Shown in pieces: positions 7,926 through 15,822 of a stretch of DNA of 64,000 bases (the stretch's first letter is position 1; every line of letters starts with the position of its first letter). The stretch comes from Microlunatus speluncae. GTDB taxonomy: Bacteria > Actinomycetota > Actinomycetes > Propionibacteriales > Propionibacteriaceae. The translations under genes and the position numbers were made by a program. Location of the stretch: assembly GCF_009299835.1 (NCBI RefSeq), contig NZ_VKCZ01000008.1, forward strand, positions 62,001 through 126,000, written 5' to 3'. Below the pieces are notes generated by a model. The model was not told where the DNA came from and ran no database searches. It was given only the letters and a program-made list of their open reading frames with translations.

Positions 7926-9251
7926 ATGTCCTTCCTCCTCGATCTGACGCCGTTACGGACGTCGCCGTCGTTCCGGCGGCTGTGGTGGGGCCTCGGCATC
8001 TCCAACTTCGGCACCCAGCTGACCGTGGCCGCGGTCGGCCTGCAGGTGTACGCGATCACCGGCTCGACCTTGGCGGTCGGCGTGCTCGGCGTCTGCGCCC
8101 TGGTGCCCCTGATCGTGCTCGGTCTCTACGGCGGTGCGCTGGTCGACACCTACGACCGGCGGAAGGTGGCCCTGGCCTCGTCGTTCGGGCTCTGGCTGGT
8201 GGTGATCCTGCTCGCGGTCCAGGCCTGGCTGCACCTCAACTCCGTGCCGCTGCTGTACGGCCTGGTGGCGCTGCAGTCGGCCGGGTTCGCGATCAACAAT
8301 CCGGCCCGCTCGGCGATCATCCCGCGGCTGGTCGACCCGTTGCTGCTGCCGGCGGCGAACGTGCTGCAGACCGTGCTCTGGAACGTCGCGCTCACCGTCG
8401 GCCCGCTGCTCGGCGCGTTCCTGGTGGCCACCTGGGACTTCGCCGAGGTGTACACGATCGACGCCGTGCTGTTCACCGCGGCGCTCTGGGCGCTCTGGCG
8501 GCTGCCCGACCTGCCGCCGGTCGACGGAGCCGCCGACCGGGCCGACGACCGGACCGCCAACGGGGCCGGGCCGAACGGGAGGCGGCGCGGGCGCGGCTTC
8601 TGGATGGTGCTGGACGGACTGCGTTATCTGGCCACCCGGCCGAACGTCCGGATGACGTTCCTGGTCGACCTGATCGCGATGATCTTGGCGATGCCGCGAG
8701 TGCTGTATCCGGCGGTCGGTGTGTTGATCATCGGCGGCGGCGCGATGACCACCGGGATCCTCGGCGCCGCCTTCGCGGTCGGCGCGGTGCTGGCCGGGCT
8801 GTTTTCCGGCACCCTGGTCCGGATCCGCCGCCAGGGCCGGGTGATCGCCGCCGCGATCCTGGCATTCGGTCTCGCCGTCACCGGCTTCGGCGTGGTGCTG
8901 GTGATCACCGGGCCGACCTCGCCGGGCAACGTGCTGATCGGCTCACTGCTGGCCGCGATGATCTTCCTCGCCCTGGCCGGCGCGGCCGACGCCGTCAGCT
9001 CGGTGTTCCGGCAGACCATCCTGCAGTCGGCCACCCCGGACTCGATGCGCGGCCGGTTACAGGGCGTGTTCATCGTCGTCGTCGCCGGCGGCCCACGCCT
9101 CGGCGAGCTGGTGATCGGCGCCGAGGCGAACTGGTTCGGCGAACACTGGGCCGCGGTGATCGGCGGCCTCAGCTGCGTCATCGTGCTGACCGTCGTGCTC
9201 GCCGTCCAACGCCGCTTCCTGGCTTACGACGCCCGCGACCCACAACCCTGA
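7926..9251 (+). CDS. MFS transporter, EntS-like exporter
   Basis: The 441-residue protein has the twelve hydrophobic segments of the major facilitator superfamily and resembles the enterobactin-exporter (EntS) group. The FR-RLWWGLGISNFGTQL start and the YDRRKV loop after segment 2 (GALVDTYDRRKVA) are typical. A hydrophilic central loop near residues 195-220 (ADRADDRTANGAGPNGRRRG) separates the halves. It probably exports a small molecule with proton exchange; the substrate is unknown. It is divergent from the Uma2 pair and precedes the DUF222 gene without overlap. No strong ribosome site is visible before ATG 7926. Confidence 0.88.
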   Translation: MSFLLDLTPLRTSPSFRRLWWGLGISNFGTQLTVAAVGLQVYAITGSTLAVGVLGVCALVPLIVLGLYGGALVDTYDRRKVALASSFGLWLVVILLAVQAWLHLNSVPLLYGLVALQSAGFAINNPARSAIIPRLVDPLLLPAANVLQTVLWNVALTVGPLLGAFLVATWDFAEVYTIDAVLFTAALWALWRLPDLPPVDGAADRADDRTANGAGPNGRRRGRGFWMVLDGLRYLATRPNVRMTFLVDLIAMILAMPRVLYPAVGVLIIGGGAMTTGILGAAFAVGAVLAGLFSGTLVRIRRQGRVIAAAILAFGLAVTGFGVVLVITGPTSPGNVLIGSLLAAMIFLALAGAADAVSSVFRQTILQSATPDSMRGRLQGVFIVVVAGGPRLGELVIGAEANWFGEHWAAVIGGLSCVIVLTVVLAVQRRFLAYDARDPQP

Positions 9252-9293
9252 CCTCACGGCGGGCGATTTGATCTTGGGATTTCACTTGTTCTG

Positions 9294-9319
9294 CTGCGAT
9301 TGTGGGCTGCGATTGTGGG
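9294..9319 (+). repeat. Tandem 13-bp direct repeat in the DUF222 gene promoter region
   Basis: CTGCGATTGTGGG occurs twice head to tail (9294-9306 and 9307-9319), ending 10 bp before the TATAAT box. It could be a replication-slippage duplication or a binding site. Confidence 0.7.
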
Positions 9320-9329
9320 TGGTGACAGC

Positions 9330-9335
9330 TATAAT
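9330..9335 (+). promoter_or_regulatory. Candidate -10 box (TATAAT) of the DUF222/HNH gene
   Basis: A consensus TATAAT lies 8 bases before the ATG at 9343 and overlaps the LexA-type box by one base. No matching -35 hexamer is clear. Transcripts starting about 7 bases downstream would begin at the start codon, suggesting a leaderless mRNA. Confidence 0.55.
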
Positions 9336-9350
9336 AGAACACATGTTCGA
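9335..9350. promoter_or_regulatory. LexA/SOS box over the start codon of the DUF222/HNH gene
   Basis: TAGAACACATGTTCGA matches the actinobacterial LexA consensus TCGAAC-N4-GTTCGA at 11 of 12 defined positions. It spans the ATG at 9343. LexA bound here would block initiation, so the gene is predicted to be induced by DNA damage. SOS boxes have been reported upstream of 13E12-repeat genes in Mycobacterium tuberculosis, the same protein family. Confidence 0.75.
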
Positions 9351-10842
9351 GTCGTTGGAGTTGCGGGTTGCCGGATACGGCACCGACGACATCCTGAAGG
9401 GCGCCGGGGCCGCGGTGCGGGCGCGGTTGGCGGCCGAGAACGAGCTGTTGGCCTGGGTCGCGGCGTGGGCGGATGCGAATTCGGCGGAGTCGATCCATCC
9501 CGACGAGTTGCGGCTGCACGGCGGGCCGCGGGGAGTCCGGCCGGGTGGGGACGGGACTCCTGAGGTCAATGATCTGGCACTGGTTGAGCTCGCGGTGGCG
9601 ATCAAGAAGGGTGAGTTCGCCGGGACTCGGTTCGTTGCTGAGGTGCTGGATGTCCGGCATCGGCTGCCGCTGCTGTGGGAGAAGGTCATGGCGTGCGAGG
9701 TGGAGGGGTGGCAGGCCCGCTCGATCGCCCGGATGACCCACCACCTGACCGTTGAGCAGGCCGGGCAGGTCGATGCCGACTTGGCCGGGTTCGCCGGGCT
9801 GGTCGGCTATTCCAAGCTGCAGAACCGGGCCGAAGCCGCGATCGCCCGCGTTGACGGCGAACGAGTCGAACGGGTCGCGGCGGAGCGGAAGACCGAGCTC
9901 GGGGTGTGGCTGGCGCAGACCTCTGATGAAGGACTGAAGTCACTCTTCGCCCGACTCGAGCCGGCCGCCGCGATCCGGCTGTACGCGAGAATTCAGGAGA
10001 TCGCCGACGCCCTCCCGGCTGATGAGCGATCGGCCGACGAGCGGCGCGCTGAAGCCCTGGGCATGTTGGGCAACGAGTTGGAGGCGACCCGGATCCTTGC
10101 CGAGGCTCGCCAGCCTGATCTGTTCGCCGAGGAGTTCGCCACCGCTGTCCAGCCCGTTGCGGGAGAGGACCCCGACGAGGTGGTGGAGGAGGCGGAGGTG
10201 CATCCGTCGCTGCGTGATCAACCGGCCATGATCACCGATGCGGAGCTGGTCGTGTTCAGGGCGGCGATCGAGCGGATCGTGGCCGGACTTGATCCGGCCC
10301 GGCTGGTGCCGACCTCGACCCTGATCGTCCACGTCGCGGCCGAATCACTCGAGACCGGCAATGGGATCTGTCGGGTGCCGGGGATCGGGCCGACCACGCT
10401 GGGGGTGGTGAAGGACTGGCTCGGGCACGACCGGGTGGACGTGATCTCGGTGATCGATCTGAACGAGACGCCCGCTCCGGTTGATGCCTACGAGATCCCG
10501 GACCGGCACAAGCGCTATCTGCGGTTCGCCCGGCCGAGCAGCAGCTTTCCCTGGTCCACCGCGACCGAGCGGCTGGAACTTGATCACTCCGAGCCGTACC
10601 GATCCATGGACGAAGGCGGACCACCAGGCCAGACCGGCGTCGACGGACTAGCTCCGTTGGCGAAGCGCGAGCATCGCGCCGTGACTCATGGCGGGTGGCG
10701 GCGACGACAACCTGAGCCGGGCACGATGATCTTTCGATCACCGCACGGCGACACCCAGCTCACCAATTACTCGGGCACCTTCGACCTCGGCCGCGGGCCA
10801 CTCGCGCACGCCATCTGGAACGCCGGCTCGCCGGCGCTCTGA
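9343..10842 (+). CDS. DUF222 (13E12 repeat) protein with C-terminal HNH endonuclease domain
   Basis: The 499-residue product has the all-helical DUF222 domain (residues about 1-330) found in the multi-copy 13E12 repeat family, and an HNH nuclease at the C-terminus: LELDHSEPY, then GLAPLAKREHRAVTHGGW and FRSPHG. The Cys pair often seen in this HNH type is absent (GQTGVDGLAPLAKREH). The start at ATG 9343 is chosen because the TATAAT and LexA box sit on it; an upstream in-frame TTG at 9268 would give an unlikely Cys-rich extension. It converges on the gene at 10853 with only 10 bp between stops. These genes behave as dispersed repetitive elements in actinobacteria; their role is unclear. Confidence 0.88.
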   Translation: MFESLELRVAGYGTDDILKGAGAAVRARLAAENELLAWVAAWADANSAESIHPDELRLHGGPRGVRPGGDGTPEVNDLALVELAVAIKKGEFAGTRFVAEVLDVRHRLPLLWEKVMACEVEGWQARSIARMTHHLTVEQAGQVDADLAGFAGLVGYSKLQNRAEAAIARVDGERVERVAAERKTELGVWLAQTSDEGLKSLFARLEPAAAIRLYARIQEIADALPADERSADERRAEALGMLGNELEATRILAEARQPDLFAEEFATAVQPVAGEDPDEVVEEAEVHPSLRDQPAMITDAELVVFRAAIERIVAGLDPARLVPTSTLIVHVAAESLETGNGICRVPGIGPTTLGVVKDWLGHDRVDVISVIDLNETPAPVDAYEIPDRHKRYLRFARPSSSFPWSTATERLELDHSEPYRSMDEGGPPGQTGVDGLAPLAKREHRAVTHGGWRRRQPEPGTMIFRSPHGDTQLTNYSGTFDLGRGPLAHAIWNAGSPAL

Positions 10843-10852
10843 CCGCTCCGGC

Positions 10853-11419
10853 TCAGTCCTCTTCCGTCGGTCCGCCGCGCAGCTCGGGGTCGGTCGCGAA
10901 CCACAGCGCCTGGGGCAGGTTGAAGGCGGTGAAGCAGTAGTTGCCCATCGGCAGCCAGTAGTCGAACTCCTCGGCCGTCGAGCCCTGGAACACGACCAGA
11001 TACTGCCAGCGTTCGGCATACATCGCCCAGGCCCGGCGCTTCCGGGTCTGTCCGTCCTCGGTGAAGGTGAACGTCCGCTCCACCTTGACGATGTTGTTGT
11101 AGGTGTCGTCCCGGGCGGCCAGGACCTCGGCGTCGGCCAACTGACCGAGGCCGTCGTCGAAGCCCGACCGCAGGGTCGGCAGGTCGTCGGCCACGACCTC
11201 GACCTCCAACGGGGTCACGCTGACCGCGAAGTAGGTCGACTGATCATCGGCCTCGGGCCGGGCGATCACGCCGTCGAGCTCGTCCAGCTCATCCCGGATC
11301 CAACCGAACGGATGGCGGAACTCGAACCGTCCCTTTGGGTCGGTGTAGGTCGTGATGCCGGTGAACCTGGGCCGTCCGGTCCTGATCTTGGCCCCGCTGT
11401 CCGCTGCACCGGTCGTCAT
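10853..11419 (-). CDS. Hypothetical protein at the end of the opp operon
   Basis: A 188-residue soluble protein with no family I can name firmly. It opens with MTTGAADSG and has TYTDPKGRFEFRHPFGWIRDEL near residue 30, a pattern seen in PsbP/DcrB-like (DUF1795-type) folds, then alternating strands and TVTF-type repeats, and ends in GGPTEED. Start ATG 11419 overlaps the OppF stop (ATGA) and has GAGGTGGG before it; a longer reading frame upstream overlaps OppF and is rejected. There is no signal peptide. Its position as last gene of the peptide importer operon suggests an accessory role, which is inference only. Confidence 0.7.
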   Translation of the reverse strand: MTTGAADSGAKIRTGRPRFTGITTYTDPKGRFEFRHPFGWIRDELDELDGVIARPEADDQSTYFAVSVTPLEVEVVADDLPTLRSGFDDGLGQLADAEVLAARDDTYNNIVKVERTFTFTEDGQTRKRRAWAMYAERWQYLVVFQGSTAEEFDYWLPMGNYCFTAFNLPQALWFATDPELRGGPTEED

Positions 11420-12498
11420 CCCACCTCGTCCTTTCCAGCCGCGTCCGTGGCTGCGGCCGACGGTACCAGGGCACCCTTGAGATCCAGTTCCTCGGCGAAG
11501 TGACAGGCCGCCTCGCGCGTCCCGCCGTCCGCGTCGGTGACATCGCGCAGCGGCGGCGTCTCGGTCGAACAGATCGGCTGCGCGTACGGGCAGCGGGTGT
11601 GGAAGTAGCAACCCGAGGGCGGGTTGGCCGGGCTCGGCACGTCGCCGGTGAGCGGGACGACCTCCATCCGGTTCCGCGGGTCCGGCTGCGGCAGCGCCGA
11701 CAGCAGCGCCTCGGTGTAGGGATGCTTGGGCCGGTAGAACAGATCGCGCGTGGTCCCGGTCTCGACCACCCGGCCGACGTACATCACGGCCACCCGGTCG
11801 GAGATGTGCTCGACCACCGACAGGTCATGCGAGATGAACAGGTAGGTCAGCTTCATCCGCTCCTGCAGGTCCTCCAGCAGGTTGATCACCTGGGCCTGCA
11901 CCGACACGTCCAGCGCCGAGACCGGTTCGTCACAGATGATCAGATCGGGCTCCAGGGCGATCGCCCGGGCGATCCCGATCCGCTGCCGCTGACCACCGGA
12001 GAAGGCGTGCGGGTAGCGGCTGGCATGCTCCGGCCGCAACCCGACCACCTTGAGCAGGTCGGCCACCCGGTCCCGCAGTGCCTGGCCCTTCAGCACCTTG
12101 TTGATCAACAGCGGCTCGGCGATCACCCGGCCGACGGTCATCCGGGAATCCAACGAGGCAAAGGGATCCTGGAAGATGATCTGCATCTTCGGCCGGATCT
12201 TCTCCATCGTGCGCCGGTCCGCGCTCTCCACGTTGACCGGCCCGAGCTCGGAGTCGTGGAAGATCACCTGGCCGTCGGTCGGCTGCTCCAGCCGCAGGAT
12301 GCTGCGGCCGGTGGTGCTCTTGCCACAACCGGACTCGCCGACCACGGCCAGCGTCTCGCCCCGGTTGACGGTCAGGTTCACCCCGTCCACCGACTTGACC
12401 TCGCCGATCGTCCGGCGCAACAGGCCGCCCTTGATCGGGAAGTGCTTCTTCAGGTCGATGACCTCGAGCAGCTTCTCGTCGGTCGTCGATTCGGTCAT
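11416..12498 (-). CDS. Oligopeptide ABC transporter ATP-binding protein, OppF/DppF type
   Basis: The 360-residue ATPase energises peptide import. Walker A is GESGCGKSTT, the signature SGGQRQRIGIARA and Walker B LIICDEPVSALD, followed by the switch His in FISHDLSVV. The C-terminal OppF-type extension has the Cys-containing CYFHTRCPYA motif that marks peptide-family ATPases. It overlaps OppD by 4 bases and the hypothetical gene by 4 bases, so the cluster is tightly coupled. It pairs with OppD on the cytoplasmic face of the OppBC channel. Confidence 0.95.
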   Translation of the reverse strand: MTESTTDEKLLEVIDLKKHFPIKGGLLRRTIGEVKSVDGVNLTVNRGETLAVVGESGCGKSTTGRSILRLEQPTDGQVIFHDSELGPVNVESADRRTMEKIRPKMQIIFQDPFASLDSRMTVGRVIAEPLLINKVLKGQALRDRVADLLKVVGLRPEHASRYPHAFSGGQRQRIGIARAIALEPDLIICDEPVSALDVSVQAQVINLLEDLQERMKLTYLFISHDLSVVEHISDRVAVMYVGRVVETGTTRDLFYRPKHPYTEALLSALPQPDPRNRMEVVPLTGDVPSPANPPSGCYFHTRCPYAQPICSTETPPLRDVTDADGGTREAACHFAEELDLKGALVPSAAATDAAGKDEVG

Positions 12499-13625
12499 CG
12501 CGCCCCTCCAGTGCTCGCCGGCTCGGCCGTGCTGGCCACCTCGTCGGAATAGAGGTGACAGCGCACGCCGTGCTGGGTCGGCCCGGCGAGCAGCGACTCC
12601 GCCGGGATCACGTCCTCACAGACCTTGCCGATGAAGCTCGGGCAGCGCGGGTGGAACGGGCAACCCGACACGGTCGAGTACGGGTCCGGGATCGAACCCT
12701 TGATCACCTCGAGCGGCGTGTGCTCGGCCGACCCGATCCGTGGGATCGACCGCAGCAGCGCCTTCGTGTAGGGATGCTTGGGGTTGTAGAAGATCTCGTC
12801 CACCGAGGCACGCTCGACGACCCGGCCGAGATACATCACCATCACCTCGTCGCACAGCTGGGCGACCACGCCCATGCTGTGGGTGATGAACATGATCGAC
12901 ATACCGATCTCGGACTTCAGCTTGCGCATCAGCTGCAGGATCTGCGCCTCGGTGGTCACATCGAGCGCGGTCGTCGGCTCATCCGCGATCAACAGGGACG
13001 GGTGACAGGACAGCGCCATCGCGATCATGGCCCGTTGCCGCATGCCGCCGGACAGTTCGTGCGGATACGACGTCGCGATCCGCTCCGGGTTCGGCATCCC
13101 GACCTGGCGCAGCATGTCGATCGCCTGCTCCTTGGCGACCTTCTTGTCCGGCGTCTGGTGCAGCAGGATCGCTTCCTCGATCTGCGAGCCGATCGTGTAG
13201 ACCGGGTTGAGCGAGGTCATCGGCTCCTGGAAGATCATCGCGATCTCCGCACCCCGCAGCGCCCGCATCGCCGGGCTGCGCGGCTTCAGCTTGGTGATCT
13301 CGACTCCGCCGGAGGAGGTCTCCGCGTCGCCGAGATCCACCTCCTCACCGATCAGCAACTGCGAAACGCTTTCGCCGCCGGCACTGCTCCGGAAATGAAT
13401 CGAGCCTTCGGTGATCCGGCCCGGCGGCTCGAGGATCTGCATGATCGCTCGCGCGGTCACGCTCTTGCCGCTGCCGCTCTCGCCGACGATGCCGATCACC
13501 TTGCCCCGCGGCACGTCGAAGCTGACCCCGTTGAGGGCGTTGACCACTCCGAGGGTGGTCGGGAACTGCACCTGAAGATCACGGACGGAGAGAATCGCGT
13601 CCCCGTCACCGTTCGTGGCTGTCAC
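12495..13625 (-). CDS. Oligopeptide ABC transporter ATP-binding protein, OppD/DppD type
   Basis: This 376-residue ATPase carries Walker [11 protein letters not shown], signature [15 protein letters not shown], Walker [15 protein letters not shown] and the OppD C-terminal [10 protein letters not shown] motif. I place the start at GTG 13625, which has GGAGGAG six bases upstream; a further in-frame ATG at 13676 would overlap the OppC gene and adds 17 residues without homology. An insertion between Walker A and the Q-loop (residues about 75-100, rich in Ser/Gly/Glu) is longer than in E. coli OppD. It acts with OppF. Confidence 0.94.
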   Translation of the reverse strand: MTATNGDGDAILSVRDLQVQFPTTLGVVNALNGVSFDVPRGKVIGIVGESGSGKSVTARAIMQILEPPGRITEGSIHFRSSAGGESVSQLLIGEEVDLGDAETSSGGVEITKLKPRSPAMRALRGAEIAMIFQEPMTSLNPVYTIGSQIEEAILLHQTPDKKVAKEQAIDMLRQVGMPNPERIATSYPHELSGGMRQRAMIAMALSCHPSLLIADEPTTALDVTTEAQILQLMRKLKSEIGMSIMFITHSMGVVAQLCDEVMVMYLGRVVERASVDEIFYNPKHPYTKALLRSIPRIGSAEHTPLEVIKGSIPDPYSTVSGCPFHPRCPSFIGKVCEDVIPAESLLAGPTQHGVRCHLYSDEVASTAEPASTGGAR

Positions 13626-13650
13626 GTTGGCTCCTCCGTTCTGCTCTCGG

Positions 13651-14778
13651 TCAGCTGTACGGGTCGACGGCATCACGGACGCCGTCGCCGAGAAGTTGGA
13701 AACAGGTGATCACGATGATCACGGCCAGACCCGGCATCAACAGCCACGGGAACTGTTGCAGGACGTCGATCCGGGAGGCGTCCTTGAGCAGCACGCCCCA
13801 GCTGATCGCCGGCTCGAGCATCCCGATGCCGAGGAACGACAGCGACGTCTCGGCCAGGATCGTGGCCGGGATCTGCAGCATCGCCACTGCGACGATGTGG
13901 CTGGTCGCGTTGGGCATCAGGTGGGTGCCGACGATGCGCAGGCCCGACGATCCGGCCGACCGCGCCGCCGCGACGTAGTCGGCGTGGGAATACCCCATCA
14001 CCTTGCCGCGCACCTGTCTGGCGAGACTGGTCCAGGTCACCAGCGACAGGATGATCGTCATCATGAAGAAGCGGTCCGTCACCGCTAGGTCGGGCGACAG
14101 CACCGCGGCCATCGTGGCCCACAACGGCAGCGTCGGGATCGACATGATGATCTCGATGATCCGCTGGATGATGTTGTCCGTCACTCCGCCGGCATAGCCG
14201 GAGATCGTGCCGATCACCGACCCCAGCACGGTGGCGATCGCGACCCCGAGCAGGCCGATCGTCATCGAGATCTGGGCGCCGTGGATGGTGCGACTGAAGA
14301 CATCGCGGCCGTTGCCGTCGGCACCGAAGATCAACACGCGACCCTCGTCCGCCGTGAACAGATGCCGATCGGCCGGGATGAACCCGAACAACTTGTATTC
14401 GAAGCCCTGGCTGAAGAAGTTGAGCTTGATCGGGTCGTCACAGTTCGTGACGTAGGTGGTGGAGATGTTGACCGGATCGATCTCCTGGGTGATCCGGCAC
14501 ATCGCCGGGCCGCCGTCGAAGGTCCACGGACTCGGGGCCGCGTACTTGTAGTCCGGGCTGACCTCCTGCGGATCGTTCGGCGACAAGAAGGGCGCGAACG
14601 CCGCCACCAGATACATGAAGAGCAGGATGATCACACTGACGACGGCCAGCTTGCTGCGCCGGAACCGGCGCAGCATCAGCCGCCACTGCGGGATCTCACC
14701 GACCTTGCTGTCGGGCGTCTGAGAAGGACCGCCGGAGCCCTCGGTGCTGGATTCGGCCAGCTGAAGTGTCCCTGTCAT
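13651..14778 (-). CDS. Oligopeptide ABC transporter permease, OppC/DppC type
   Basis: This 375-residue inner-membrane subunit has a long cytoplasmic N-terminus, a first span (LAVVSVIILLFMYLVAAFAPF) and an extended external loop of about 100 residues before the other five spans. The coupling motif EYVAAARS-like sequence reads DYVAAARSAGSSGLRIVGTH. The external loop is longer than in E. coli OppC and contains two Cys residues (CRITQ, TNCDD) that could form a disulphide. It lies 9 bases after OppB. Confidence 0.94.
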   Translation of the reverse strand: MTGTLQLAESSTEGSGGPSQTPDSKVGEIPQWRLMLRRFRRSKLAVVSVIILLFMYLVAAFAPFLSPNDPQEVSPDYKYAAPSPWTFDGGPAMCRITQEIDPVNISTTYVTNCDDPIKLNFFSQGFEYKLFGFIPADRHLFTADEGRVLIFGADGNGRDVFSRTIHGAQISMTIGLLGVAIATVLGSVIGTISGYAGGVTDNIIQRIIEIIMSIPTLPLWATMAAVLSPDLAVTDRFFMMTIILSLVTWTSLARQVRGKVMGYSHADYVAAARSAGSSGLRIVGTHLMPNATSHIVAVAMLQIPATILAETSLSFLGIGMLEPAISWGVLLKDASRIDVLQQFPWLLMPGLAVIIVITCFQLLGDGVRDAVDPYS

Positions 14779-14787
14779 GGCTTCCTC

Positions 14788-15771
14788 CTAGTCCGTGGCC
14801 TTGACCCGTGGGTCGATCAGCGTGAGCGCGATGTCCGAGATCACGTTTCCGATCACCAGCAGTGCCGACAGCAGCACCAGCAGAGTCGCCGCGACGTAGG
14901 TGTCCTTGACGATCAGTGACTGCAGCAAGGCCTGACCCGTGGTCGGCAGACCGAAGACGATCGAGACGATCGCCTCGCCGGAGATCAACGCCGAGAGCGT
15001 CGTTCCGAAGGTCATCACCAGCGGGTGCAGCGCGTTGCGCACCGCGTGCTTCCAGATCACCAACCGCTCGGAAACCCCTTTGGCACGGGCGGTCTGCACG
15101 TATTGCTGTCCCAGCACGTCAAACAGGTTGGCGCGCATCACGCGGGACAGCCAGGCGGTGCTGGCGACCGCGATCACGACCAGTGGCATCCAGATATGAG
15201 CCAACAGGTCCAGGAACTTCGCCCCGCTGAACGGGGCGTTCCGGAACTCGTTGGAGTTCAGACCCCCGACGTCCATGCCCGACGCGCTGGCCAGGGTCAT
15301 CACCCCCAGGGCCAGCAGGAACTCCGGCACCGCGACGCCGACGAACTGGATCACGGTGATCACGTTGTCCGGCAGGTTGTACCGGTGGGTGGCCGAGTAG
15401 ACGCCGACCGGGATGGCGATCGCCCAGGCGATGACGATGGCGCCCAGGGCGAGCGCCACCGACAACCCCAGCCGGCTCCAGATCAGTTCGCTCACCGGTT
15501 GCCGGTAGGCGAAGGACTGACCGAAGTCGCCGGTGAAGAACCCCTGGGCCCACTTCGCGTACTTGACGAAGAACGGGTCGTTCAACCCGTACTGCTCTTC
15601 CATCGCCGCGACCATCTGGTCGGAGACGTTGTTGCCCTGAGCGCGCAGCCGGGAGATCTCGTCGGTGATCGCCGACCCCGGTGCGAGCTCGATGATGAAG
15701 AAGGCGACTACCGACACCACGGCAAGCGTGAGTATCCCGTAAAGCAGCCGCCGGAGTACGAAGATGAACAC
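14788..15771 (-). CDS. Oligopeptide ABC transporter permease, OppB/DppB type
   Basis: A 327-residue permease with the OppB layout: a first span at residues 7-29 (LLYGILTLAVVSVVAFFIIEL), a large periplasmic-side loop, then five more spans. The coupling loop is QYVQTARAKGVSERLVIWKHAVRN. It forms the channel with OppC. It follows the binding-protein gene by 51 bp, which may allow the binding protein to be made in excess. Confidence 0.95.
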   Translation of the reverse strand: MFIFVLRRLLYGILTLAVVSVVAFFIIELAPGSAITDEISRLRAQGNNVSDQMVAAMEEQYGLNDPFFVKYAKWAQGFFTGDFGQSFAYRQPVSELIWSRLGLSVALALGAIVIAWAIAIPVGVYSATHRYNLPDNVITVIQFVGVAVPEFLLALGVMTLASASGMDVGGLNSNEFRNAPFSGAKFLDLLAHIWMPLVVIAVASTAWLSRVMRANLFDVLGQQYVQTARAKGVSERLVIWKHAVRNALHPLVMTFGTTLSALISGEAIVSIVFGLPTTGQALLQSLIVKDTYVAATLLVLLSALLVIGNVISDIALTLIDPRVKATD

Positions 15772-15822
15772 TCCGATGCCCCCTCAGTCAGACTTGTCCG
15801 GTCATCATTTGGACCGCTTCGG

